From the NCBI GenBank assembly GCA_025360645.1, contig JANYBT010000001.1, forward strand, positions 1 to 47,543: a stretch of 47,543 nt of DNA, read 5' to 3'. This stretch comes from Acidobacteriaceae bacterium (GTDB lineage: Bacteria; Acidobacteriota; Terriglobia; Terriglobales; Acidobacteriaceae). The notes beneath the pieces were generated by a model. It searched no databases. It saw nothing but the letters and a program-made list of their open reading frames with translations, and was not told the DNA's origin. Positions 6,572 to 12,936 of the stretch are shown piece by piece. The translations under genes and the position numbers were made by a program. Numbering within the stretch: the stretch's first letter is position 1; each line of letters starts with the position of its first letter.

Positions 6572-8037
6572 TGTGGCTGCGGGCGGCGCATTTCTTCAAC
6601 TTTCTTCTTCTCTCGCTTCTGGTCCGGAGCGGTTTGGAGATATTGAGCGCACATCCGAGACTTTACTGGAACGATCACTGCGCGCCGGGAAGCGAATGGC
6701 TCAAGCTCACGAAGAAGAAGAGGCCTGACGACCGGCTCTGGACGGCGAGCGACGAGGAAACCTCGTTCCCGTCTGGGATTGCCCTGCCCGGCCACGAGAA
6801 CCTTGGTCTGGGGCGGCACTGGCACTTCCTCGCGGATTTTTCGTGGCTGGTGACAGGTTTGATATACGTCGCAATGCTCTTCATCACGCCAGAATGGCGA
6901 CGGCTAATTCCGACCTCCTGGCAGATTGTCCCGGATGCATGGCACGCAATGCTTAGCTATCTAAGCTTCCATGTTGTCGAAACGCCGGGAGGCTATAACG
7001 CTTTACAACAGTTAAGTTACGCAGCGATCATATTCCTGCTCGCGCCGTTCAGCATTGCGACGGGAATAGCGATGTCCCCAGCCATTGCCGCTCGTTTCCC
7101 GTGGTATATCAAGATCTTTCACGGACGGCAGGGCGCACGAAGCCTGCATTTTCTGGCGCTGTGCACGTTCATCATGTTCTTCATCGGCCACGTCACCATC
7201 GTTGCGGTTCACGGCTTTCGAAAGGGATTGGCGCTGATTGTTCTGGGGGAAACGCACGATCCGGAGCTGAGTCTGGCGCTGACGATCTGGCTCGCCGGTC
7301 TGGCCGGGGTAGTGGCCATCCACGTCGTAGTAACAATTTATTCGCGCCGACGTCCGCGCATTGTGCAGAGAGCAACTGAGGCGATCACCGATCCACTGCG
7401 CCGACTGCTGTTCGGCCATGGAATCTCCGCTCAGCACTACTCATCTAAGGACATCTCGCCTTACTTCTGGGTGAACGGTCGGCCGCCAACAGAGGAAAGT
7501 TATATGGCGATGGCCCACGAGCAGTTTGCAAGCTACAAGCTGACGGTCAGCGGATTGGTGGATAGGCCGTTATCTCTAACATTGGCTGACCTCCACGCAA
7601 TGCCGAAACAAACACAAATCACAAAGCATTGCTGCATCCAGGGCTGGTCGGGCATTGCGGAGTGGGGCGGCGTATCTCTGCATCACATCGTCGGACTTTG
7701 CCATCCGCTTTCAACCGCCCGCTACATCGTTTTCTACGCGTTCGACAACAAATCCACATCGGAGCCTCACGCCCAAGGACCGGGGTACTTCTATGGCACG
7801 ATTCGCTTGGAGCTGGCGGAAGATCCGCAGACGATACTTGCCTACGAAATGAATGGTCAGCCACTGCCGATTTTGCACGGAGCACCGCTCCGACTTCGAG
7901 TCGAAACACAGCTCGGCTTCACCATGGTGAAGTACATTCGCGCGATCGAGTTTATCGAGGACTACACAACCATTGGCCAGGGCCAAGGCGGCTGGCGAGA
8001 GGATTATCAGTATTTCAGCCAGGAGGCGGGGATCTGA
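6511..8037 (+). CDS. Cytochrome b561-type membrane domain fused to a sulfite-oxidase-like molybdopterin domain
   Basis: 508 residues from TTG 6511; ATG 6553 (residue 15, MLLDYPLWLR) is an equally likely start. Residues 15-280 form a di-haem cytochrome b561/formate dehydrogenase-type membrane unit with about four to five transmembrane helices and candidate haem ligands in AAHFFNF (25-31), GRHWHF (101-106), SLHFLAL (211-217) and GHVTIVAVHG (226-235). Residues 310-508 form a SUOX-fold molybdopterin domain with KHCCIQGWSG (372-381), where Cys375 is the expected Mo ligand. The layout is like MsrPQ (YedYZ), with the membrane haem protein and molybdoenzyme in one chain. The catalytic domain has no Tat signal of its own, so its side of the membrane is set by the last helix. 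Substrate unknown. Confidence 0.85.
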   Translation: MTCHQLAHCRQFRKMLLDYPLWLRAAHFFNFLLLSLLVRSGLEILSAHPRLYWNDHCAPGSEWLKLTKKKRPDDRLWTASDEETSFPSGIALPGHENLGLGRHWHFLADFSWLVTGLIYVAMLFITPEWRRLIPTSWQIVPDAWHAMLSYLSFHVVETPGGYNALQQLSYAAIIFLLAPFSIATGIAMSPAIAARFPWYIKIFHGRQGARSLHFLALCTFIMFFIGHVTIVAVHGFRKGLALIVLGETHDPELSLALTIWLAGLAGVVAIHVVVTIYSRRRPRIVQRATEAITDPLRRLLFGHGISAQHYSSKDISPYFWVNGRPPTEESYMAMAHEQFASYKLTVSGLVDRPLSLTLADLHAMPKQTQITKHCCIQGWSGIAEWGGVSLHHIVGLCHPLSTARYIVFYAFDNKSTSEPHAQGPGYFYGTIRLELAEDPQTILAYEMNGQPLPILHGAPLRLRVETQLGFTMVKYIRAIEFIEDYTTIGQGQGGWREDYQYFSQEAGI

Positions 8038-8045
8038 CGAAAAAC

Positions 8046-8564
8046 GTGCGGACCTTCACTGTCTTTACCGTTGGGCATTCCACGCGCCCGTGGAAAGTCT
8101 TTCTCGATCTTTTGCGAGCGCACCGAATAGAGCGTGTCATAGATGTGCGCAGTATCCCGCGGTCACGACACAATCCGCAGTTCGACCAGGAGATCCTGCG
8201 CACAAAGCTGCGCGGCGCAAGGATCGGATACGTGCACTTGCGAAAGCTCGGAGGCTTGCGCCACGCGCGACGCGACTCTTCGAACATGGGGTGGCATAAT
8301 AGCTCGTTTCGTGGATTTGCCGACTACATGCAGACCTCGGAATTCGACGCGGGGTTACAGAGGCTGATCAAGTTAGCTGGGCAAAAACGAAGCGCATTGA
8401 TGTGCGCAGAAGCGGTGCCTTGGCGTTGCCACCGTTCCCTCATCGCGGATGCGCTAACCGTACTCGGAATCCGCGTTGAGGACATCATGAGCAAAAACCG
8501 TTCCCAGGTGCATTCACTGACTTCTTTTGGGTGCGTGCGACACGGTCGCATCACATACCCTTGA
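8046..8564 (+). CDS. DUF488 family protein
   Basis: 172 residues with the full DUF488 pattern: TVGHSTRPW near the start, IDVRSIPRSRHNPQF, YVHLRKLGGLR, SSFRGFADYMQT, LMCAEAVPWRCHRSLIADAL and a terminal HSLTSF. The conserved GHSxR, DVRxxPRSR and CAE...CHR residues suggest a nucleotide- or nucleic-acid-processing enzyme, but the family has no settled biochemical role. GTG 8046 starts 8 bases after the stop of the cytochrome b-molybdenum gene. An AGGAGG lies 19 bases upstream, so a non-standard CTG start at 8034 cannot be ruled out. Close spacing suggests co-transcription with the oxidoreductase. Confidence 0.85.
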   Translation: MRTFTVFTVGHSTRPWKVFLDLLRAHRIERVIDVRSIPRSRHNPQFDQEILRTKLRGARIGYVHLRKLGGLRHARRDSSNMGWHNSSFRGFADYMQTSEFDAGLQRLIKLAGQKRSALMCAEAVPWRCHRSLIADALTVLGIRVEDIMSKNRSQVHSLTSFGCVRHGRITYP

Positions 8565-9291
8565 CCGGACCGAGTTTTTGTACCAAGCGTTGTGAGAGTC
8601 TCAAGGCCAGGTTTGTCGGCCACTCGTAAGTAATCCAGTTTGACGGGTTGTCGGCATCTCGTCGAATGGACCTGCGAAGGGATCGAAAGCGACCAACTCC
8701 TGAATGACGGCGCATCCCGAATCGAAGCCAACGGGCAACGGTGAGATGGCGGGAAGGTCTTGCGTCTGGCCTTTGCGTTACCCCCCTTTTCGATGATCAC
8801 TGGACAAGGGTTTTCTTGAGCGGACGGCCGGTAGCGGTCAAGGGCGCGTGCAGTTCGCGTTCCTCTCGACCCTTGACGGCGGGGACGGCTGCATAAGCTG
8901 GGCGATGGCGAAAAGGGGGGATTGGGATCTCCAAGTGAAATCAATCCTTCGTCAGATTCCGTTTGTCATAGTGGTTGCGATCTGGACATGGGGCGGAATT
9001 TCAACCAGTCTGGTGGAACCGGGCAATTTTATTACGTAGTTTTGATGACGGGCGTCACCCTCCCATTATTCGAGCTGCTGCCGAATCCGACCGCAGGCTC
9101 GAAATTTCGAAGTTGAAGATTGAGCGGTATCCTTCAGGCCGCGTGATCTATGAGCGCGGCGGCGATTGCATGGATCTGCTTTCTCGGACCGCGACGACAT
9201 TGCCGTCCCTCACTTCGTTCGGGATGACAAGCACGGGCTTCGGGATGACAACCAAGAAGTTGAAGTGAGCGAAAGGGCGACCGGCAGCGCC
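8565..9291. other. Gene-free stretch with dispersed repeat at its right end
   Basis: About 730 bases with no gene I can support. The only recognisable structure is the GGGATGACAA repeat pair at 9221-9230 and 9242-9251. Open frames on both strands show no family motif, codon bias or ribosome-binding site. Confidence 0.5.
9211..9260. repeat. GGGATGACAA repeat pair
   Basis: Two copies of CTTCG..GGGATGACAA (cores at 9221-9230 and 9242-9251). They match the cluster at 4257-4304, including the flanking CTTCGTTC and the following CAAGAAG/TCAAGAG, so this is the same dispersed element. It lies between the DUF488 region and the 3' end of lipA. Confidence 0.75.
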
Positions 9292-10212
9292 CTAAACTAC
9301 CGCCACCGGCTTCGCCGTGCTGGCCGCTTGCTCGTGGGCGTGGTAGCTGGAGCGCACCATGGGGCCGGACTCCACGTGGCGGAAGCCGAAGCGCAGGGCT
9401 TGTTCTTTCAGGTACACAAATTCTCCGGGCGCGTAGAAGCGCGCGATCGGCAGATGGTCCTTCGAGGGACGCAGGTACTGGCCGACGGTCAGAATGTCCA
9501 CCCCGCGCTCGCCCAGGTCGCGGAACACGTCCACCAGTTCTTCGGTGGTTTCGCCCAGGCCCACCATCACTCCGCTCTTGGTGACCATGCCGGGCGCGAA
9601 CTGCTTCACCTTGGCCAGGAGGTCCAGCGTGCGCTGGTAGCGCGCGCCGGAACGCACCACGCGATACAGTCGCGGCACGCTCTCCGTGTTGTGATTCAAG
9701 ACGTCGGGCTGAGCGTCAATCACTACCCGCAGCGGCTCTTCGAATCCCTGGAAATCCGGGATCAGCACTTCCACCCGGCACTCGGGCACCAGCGCGCGAA
9801 TCTCGCGGATGGTCTCGGCAAAAATTTTCGCCCCGCCCAGGTTGTCGTCATCGCGGTTCACGCTGGTGACCACGGCATGTTTCAGTCCGAGGGTCGCCAC
9901 CGCTTCGGCCACGCGCTTGGGCTCGTCCCAGTCGATGGGTTCGGGGCGTCCCTTGGGCACAGCGCAGAATCCGCAGCGCCGGGTGCAGATGTTGCCCAGC
10001 AGCATGAAGGTGGCGGTGTGGTGGTTCCAGCACTCGCCGATGTTGGGACACTGCGCCGATTCGCAAACCGTGTGCAGGTTCAGTCCGCGCGCCAGCTTTT
10101 TCAGATTGTGAAAGTTGTCGCCTGCGGGAGCCTGGGCGCGCAGCCACGATGGCTTGGGCTGCGGAAGCTTCAGACCCACTTCGATTTGCACAAGCTGGGA
10201 GGAGGATGCCAT
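9292..10212 (-). CDS. lipA: Lipoyl synthase
   Basis: Radical SAM enzyme that inserts two sulfurs into octanoyl groups on the lipoyl domains of pyruvate and 2-oxoglutarate dehydrogenases and GcvH. In the 306-residue protein from ATG 10212, the auxiliary cluster cysteines are 50, 55 and 61 (CESAQCPNIGEC) and the radical SAM cysteines are 76, 80 and 83 (CTRRCGFC). VTSVNRDD, NHNTESVPRLY, KSGVMVGLGE and the C-terminal RSSYHA serine motif are all present. A TTG seven codons upstream is an alternative start. No lipB is adjacent. The upstream side is the long repeat-filled spacer. Confidence 0.96.
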   Translation of the reverse strand: MASSSQLVQIEVGLKLPQPKPSWLRAQAPAGDNFHNLKKLARGLNLHTVCESAQCPNIGECWNHHTATFMLLGNICTRRCGFCAVPKGRPEPIDWDEPKRVAEAVATLGLKHAVVTSVNRDDDNLGGAKIFAETIREIRALVPECRVEVLIPDFQGFEEPLRVVIDAQPDVLNHNTESVPRLYRVVRSGARYQRTLDLLAKVKQFAPGMVTKSGVMVGLGETTEELVDVFRDLGERGVDILTVGQYLRPSKDHLPIARFYAPGEFVYLKEQALRFGFRHVESGPMVRSSYHAHEQAASTAKPVAVV

Positions 10213-10237
10213 GGGTTGATCTGATTCTAGCAAAAAG

Positions 10238-10510
10238 GCAGTTGCCAGTTGTCAGTTGCTAGGCGCTAGTTGCCAGTTTGGCTCAAGGGTGGTGCGGCGC
10301 TTTGGTATCCGCCATGGGCATCCAGTTGCGTAGGGACTTGAAACTCGAAACCCCAAACAGTTGTCAGTTGCCAGTTGCCAGTTGCCAGTAGTCAGTCACG
10401 GATCCTGTCGCGTAGGGACTTGAAACTCGAAACCCCAAACAGTTGTCAGTTGCCGGTTGAAAATCCTGCCGCGACGGGACTTGAAACTCGAAACCTGAAA
10501 CTCGAAACCA
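10238..10510. repeat. Complex tandem repeats with a perfect 45-bp duplication at 82-bp spacing
   Basis: A 45-base unit beginning GCGTAGGGACTTGAAACTCG occurs perfectly at 10328-10372 and 10410-10454. A diverged third copy starts at about 10471 (GCGACGGGACTTG). Runs of CAGTTGCCAGTTG/CAGTTGTCAGTTG fill the spaces, and GAAACTCGAAAC is itself a short internal tandem. Spacing and composition do not fit a CRISPR array. Confidence 0.85.
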
Positions 10511-10847
10511 CGAACTTTAAGATAATCTAATTGAAAATCGTTGCAGATATCGCGTAACTACATGAAAGATATGGACTTAGCGGGGATTTTGAAGTTATTG
10601 GAGCGAAAACACCCTTTCCGTTTTGCCAAATGACGCTGCGTCCATCACCCAGGATGGCCATTGCTTAGCTTGCAGGGTACCAAGGTCGACGATCGGGGTC
10701 CCGGGACAGGGGTAAGGTCACCCGGACCGTCCACGCGCCTTAGAACGCGTTTAAACGCAAAATCACCCGTTGGCTGCAAAATAGTGCATATGGTGTTTAG
10801 CTATTTGAACACCGGCCTCACGGCTGCCGACCAGTCGGCACATTTTC

Positions 10848-10955
10848 ATTTGTCAGTTGCCGGTTGCCAGCTGCTAGTGGTCAGTTGCTAGTCACGAGGA
10901 TTCTGCCGAGACGGGACTTGAAACTTGAAACTCGAAACTCGAAACCCTGAACAGT
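10848..10955. repeat. Second copy of the GTCAGTTGCC / GGGACTTGAAACT repeat module
   Basis: Module order is the same as in the first array: CAGTTGCCGGTTGCCAG, then AGTCACGAGGATTCTGCCGA, then GGGACTTGAAACTTGAAACT and more CGAAACT units, then AACAGTTGC. It ends about 10 bases before the dGTPase stop. A GACAACTGACAACTG remnant also follows the first gene at about 1288-1304. Confidence 0.75.
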
Positions 10956-10964
10956 TGCACGAAC

Positions 10965-12083
10965 TCAGGCTGCCCCGCAGTGCCGTTCATACTGCTCCAG
11001 AATGAAGTGGTCGGTCATGCCGGCGATGTAGTCGCAGACGACGCGAGGCAGAGAGTCCTCGGCCGACTTCTCCTGGTACTGGTGCGGGAGGGCTTGCGGT
11101 TTTTCCATCCAGAAGGCGAACAGCTCACGCACCACGCGTTCGGCGTCATCTTTTTCCGGGGCGAGCGCGAAACTGTCGTAGAGGTTGTCGTAGAGGAATT
11201 GTTTCCCGGTGCGGCGCTCGACTTCCACTTCCGCGCTGAAGGCGGCGAGGCGTTGCGGATAGCGGCGTACGTCTTCAAGCGTGCGCATGCCCGACGCGGC
11301 GATGCCGGCTTGCGTGGTGGTGATCAAGTCGGTGACCAGGCGATTGAGGTAGCTTTTCAGAGTTTCGTTGAACAGTAGTTTTTCCGGCGCGGCGGGATAG
11401 GTGCGCTGCACCTCGGCAAAGAATCGCGCGAAACCTGGAACGCCTTCCAGAATCTGCGGCAGGCTGAGCAAGTGGGATTCGTATCCGTCGTCGAGGTCGG
11501 CGGTGTTGTAGGCGATTTCGTCGGTCAAGTCAATGAGTTGGGCTTCGAGTGGAGGCCGCTGATCAAGCAGGTATTCGGCCAGTGCTGGATGTTCGGCGGC
11601 ACTGTAATCGTGCGAGTGCTTGATGATGCCTTCGCGGACTTCAAAGGTCAGATTCAGTCCGCGAAACGCGGCATAGCGGATCTCGAAGTCCTCGACGATG
11701 CGCAGCGCGTGCAGGTTGTGATCGAAAAACAGACCGTGCTGTCGCATGGCGGTGTCGAGCGCCTTTTCTCCGGCGTGGCCGAAGGGCGGGTGGCCAATGT
11801 CATGCACCAGCGCCAGGGTCTCGACCAGGTCCACGTTCAGGCCCAGCTGCGCGGCGATGGTGCGGGAAATCTGCGAGACCTCGATGGTGTGGGTGAGGCG
11901 ATTGCGAAAGTGGTCGGAATAGCGGCGAGTGAAGACCTGCGTCTTGGCTTCGAGGCGGCGAAAAGCGCGGGAGTGGATGACGCGGTCGCGGTCGCGCTGG
12001 AAGTCGTCGCGGTAGGGATGCGAAGGCTCGGGATGGCGGCGTCCGCGCGAGTGTTCGACCTGCACCGCGTACTCAGCCAGCAT
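10965..12083 (-). CDS. dgt: dGTP triphosphohydrolase-like HD-domain protein
   Basis: 372 residues. HD-superfamily phosphohydrolase of the dGTPase type 2 subfamily, which cleaves (d)NTPs to nucleoside and tripolyphosphate and helps set dNTP pools. Metal ligands are visible as H65 (RLTHTIEVSQ), H94-D95 (LVHDIGHPPFGHAGE) and the later LIDLTDEIAYNTADLDDG aspartate. SRAFRRLEAKTQVF (38-51) is the usual N-terminal signature. The length is shorter than E. coli Dgt (about 505) and fits the dGTPase-like subgroup. It ends just after a repeat module; the next gene upstream is the peroxiredoxin-like selenoprotein candidate. Confidence 0.93.
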   Translation of the reverse strand: MLAEYAVQVEHSRGRRHPEPSHPYRDDFQRDRDRVIHSRAFRRLEAKTQVFTRRYSDHFRNRLTHTIEVSQISRTIAAQLGLNVDLVETLALVHDIGHPPFGHAGEKALDTAMRQHGLFFDHNLHALRIVEDFEIRYAAFRGLNLTFEVREGIIKHSHDYSAAEHPALAEYLLDQRPPLEAQLIDLTDEIAYNTADLDDGYESHLLSLPQILEGVPGFARFFAEVQRTYPAAPEKLLFNETLKSYLNRLVTDLITTTQAGIAASGMRTLEDVRRYPQRLAAFSAEVEVERRTGKQFLYDNLYDSFALAPEKDDAERVVRELFAFWMEKPQALPHQYQEKSAEDSLPRVVCDYIAGMTDHFILEQYERHCGAA

Positions 12084-12219
12084 GGGAAGAGTGTAACAAG
12101 GGCGGGGCTGTCAGACCAAAGCCTCACCACCCCAGGCACCGCGAGGCACGGCTATGCGGCGAGGCGAATGGGAGAGTTGAGGGTAAGGTGCTGCGCGACG
12201 CGGGCCAGCCTCTCAGCCG

Positions 12220-12786
12220 CTATTTTGCGTCGGCCAGCCGGGCCAGGACTTCGCTCGCCTTGGGGATGTCGGGAACGGTGTCGCTGACGCGGCGCCATCG
12301 TTCTTTGCCGTCGGGGCCAATGTAGAGCGTGGTTCGAATCGCGATATCGCTATCGCCCGCACCTTTCGCGTGCAGCAGGCCGTATTTAGCGATGACCACC
12401 GCGCCGGGATCGCTCAGGATGGTGAACTTGCGGTTGGTTTGCTTGTCCCAGACTTTGTGGGCGTCTTCCTGAGGATCGACGCTGATGCCGACGACTCGAA
12501 CGTGGAGCTTTTCAAATTCTTCGCTATGCTGCGCGAACTCGCGCAATTGGCTCATGCAGAACGGTCACCAATAGCCGCGGTAGAAAATCAAGACCACACC
12601 ACTGCCCCGCATGTCGGCCAGGTGGAAGGGCTTGCCATCCTGGTCGTTGAGAGTGAAGTCAGGCGCGGGCTGGCCGGCGGCGGAGGCGATCTGCGGCTTA
12701 GGGAGGTTCATTTTCTGGGCGAATAGGCTTAGCGCGACCAAGGCAAAGACCGCGGCAACTACATACGGGACCGACTTGCGGGTCAT
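12220..12786 (-). CDS. Peroxiredoxin-like (AhpC/TSA, thioredoxin fold) protein with in-frame UGA: probable selenoprotein
   Basis: Read straight through one TGA (12565-12567), this is a 188-residue protein. It begins with an N-terminal hydrophobic signal/anchor (VPYVVAAVFALVALSLFA), then GQPAPDFTLNDQDGKPFHLADMRG, GVVLIFYRGYW-U-PFCMSQLREF, VVGISVDPQEDAHKVW, FTILSDPGAVVIAKYGL and RTTLYIGPDGKERW. In this family the motif is normally GYWCPFC, so the UGA falls exactly on the first redox cysteine and the resolving Cys (U+3) is kept. Both sides are in the same frame and fully conserved, which favours selenocysteine over decay. A hairpin suited to a bacterial SECIS follows the UGA. It probably acts in the periplasm against peroxides or as a thiol reductase. 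Without selenium machinery it would be a 73-residue fragment plus a 111-residue fragment (start 12555). Confidence 0.8.
12529..12567 (-). promoter_or_regulatory. Candidate bacterial SECIS element downstream of the UGA
   Basis: From the UGA (12567-12565), 25 bases lead to a hairpin apex. The stem TGCGCG (12545-12540) pairs with CGCGCA (12535-12530), with an outer T-G wobble (12546/12529), closing the four-base loop AGTT. SelB-type bacterial SECIS elements need a short stem with an apical loop about 16-37 bases after UGA and a G in the first two loop positions; this fits all three. Confidence 0.55.
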
Positions 12787-12900
12787 GCCGATAAGGATAT
12801 CCGGAGAGAGGGAAAGTTACAAAGGGAAAATTTGTGATTTGGTAATTGCGTAATTTTGTTATTTGCTCTCGTTGATCGAGTAGCGCTCTCAGCATGAGAA

Positions 12901-12925
12901 GGGACGAGTCCGGGCCGCTCGTCCC
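12901..12925 (-). terminator. Stem-loop downstream of the TPR gene
   Basis: GGGACGAG (12901-12908) pairs perfectly with CTCGTCCC (12918-12925) across a 9-base loop, 11 bases after the TPR stop on the minus strand. The following bases (TTCTCATG) give only a poor U-tract, so it may be a weak or factor-dependent terminator. Confidence 0.45.
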
Positions 12926-12936
12926 CGCGCGCGCTC

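Larger units (their letters stand above)
10213..10964. other. Long repeat-rich intergenic spacer between lipA and the dGTPase gene
   Basis: About 750 bases without a supportable gene. It holds two arrays of CAGTTGCCAGTTG-like and GGGACTTGAAACTCGAAAC-like repeats (10238-10520 and 10848-10955). Between them is a lower-GC segment (10520-10850) containing only a 23-codon frame (10562-10633) that I do not trust. Both flanking genes are on the minus strand, so the lipA promoter must lie inside. Confidence 0.6.

Noticed and set aside
8324-8944. 206-codon minus-strand frame after DUF488
   Set aside because: Half overlaps the clear DUF488 gene on the other strand; Arg/Ser/Pro-rich with no family features or ribosome-binding site.
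9166-10224. 352-codon plus-strand frame opposite lipA
   Set aside because: Shadow of lipA in high-GC DNA; no domain or codon pattern of its own.
10328-10510. CRISPR array
   Set aside because: Only two perfect copies, the spaces between them are themselves repeats of the same family, and no cas genes are present.
10562-10633. 23-codon frame MKDMDLAGILKLLERKHPFRFAK
   Set aside because: Too short, no ribosome-binding site, isolated in a repeat spacer; possibly chance.
11472-12287. 271-codon plus-strand frame opposite the dGTPase gene
   Set aside because: Antisense shadow with no motif; the HD motif is on the minus strand.
12220-12555. Separate 111-residue gene starting at ATG 12555
   Set aside because: It is the in-frame continuation of the peroxiredoxin-like protein after the UGA. 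The fold needs both parts, and no ribosome-binding site precedes the ATG.
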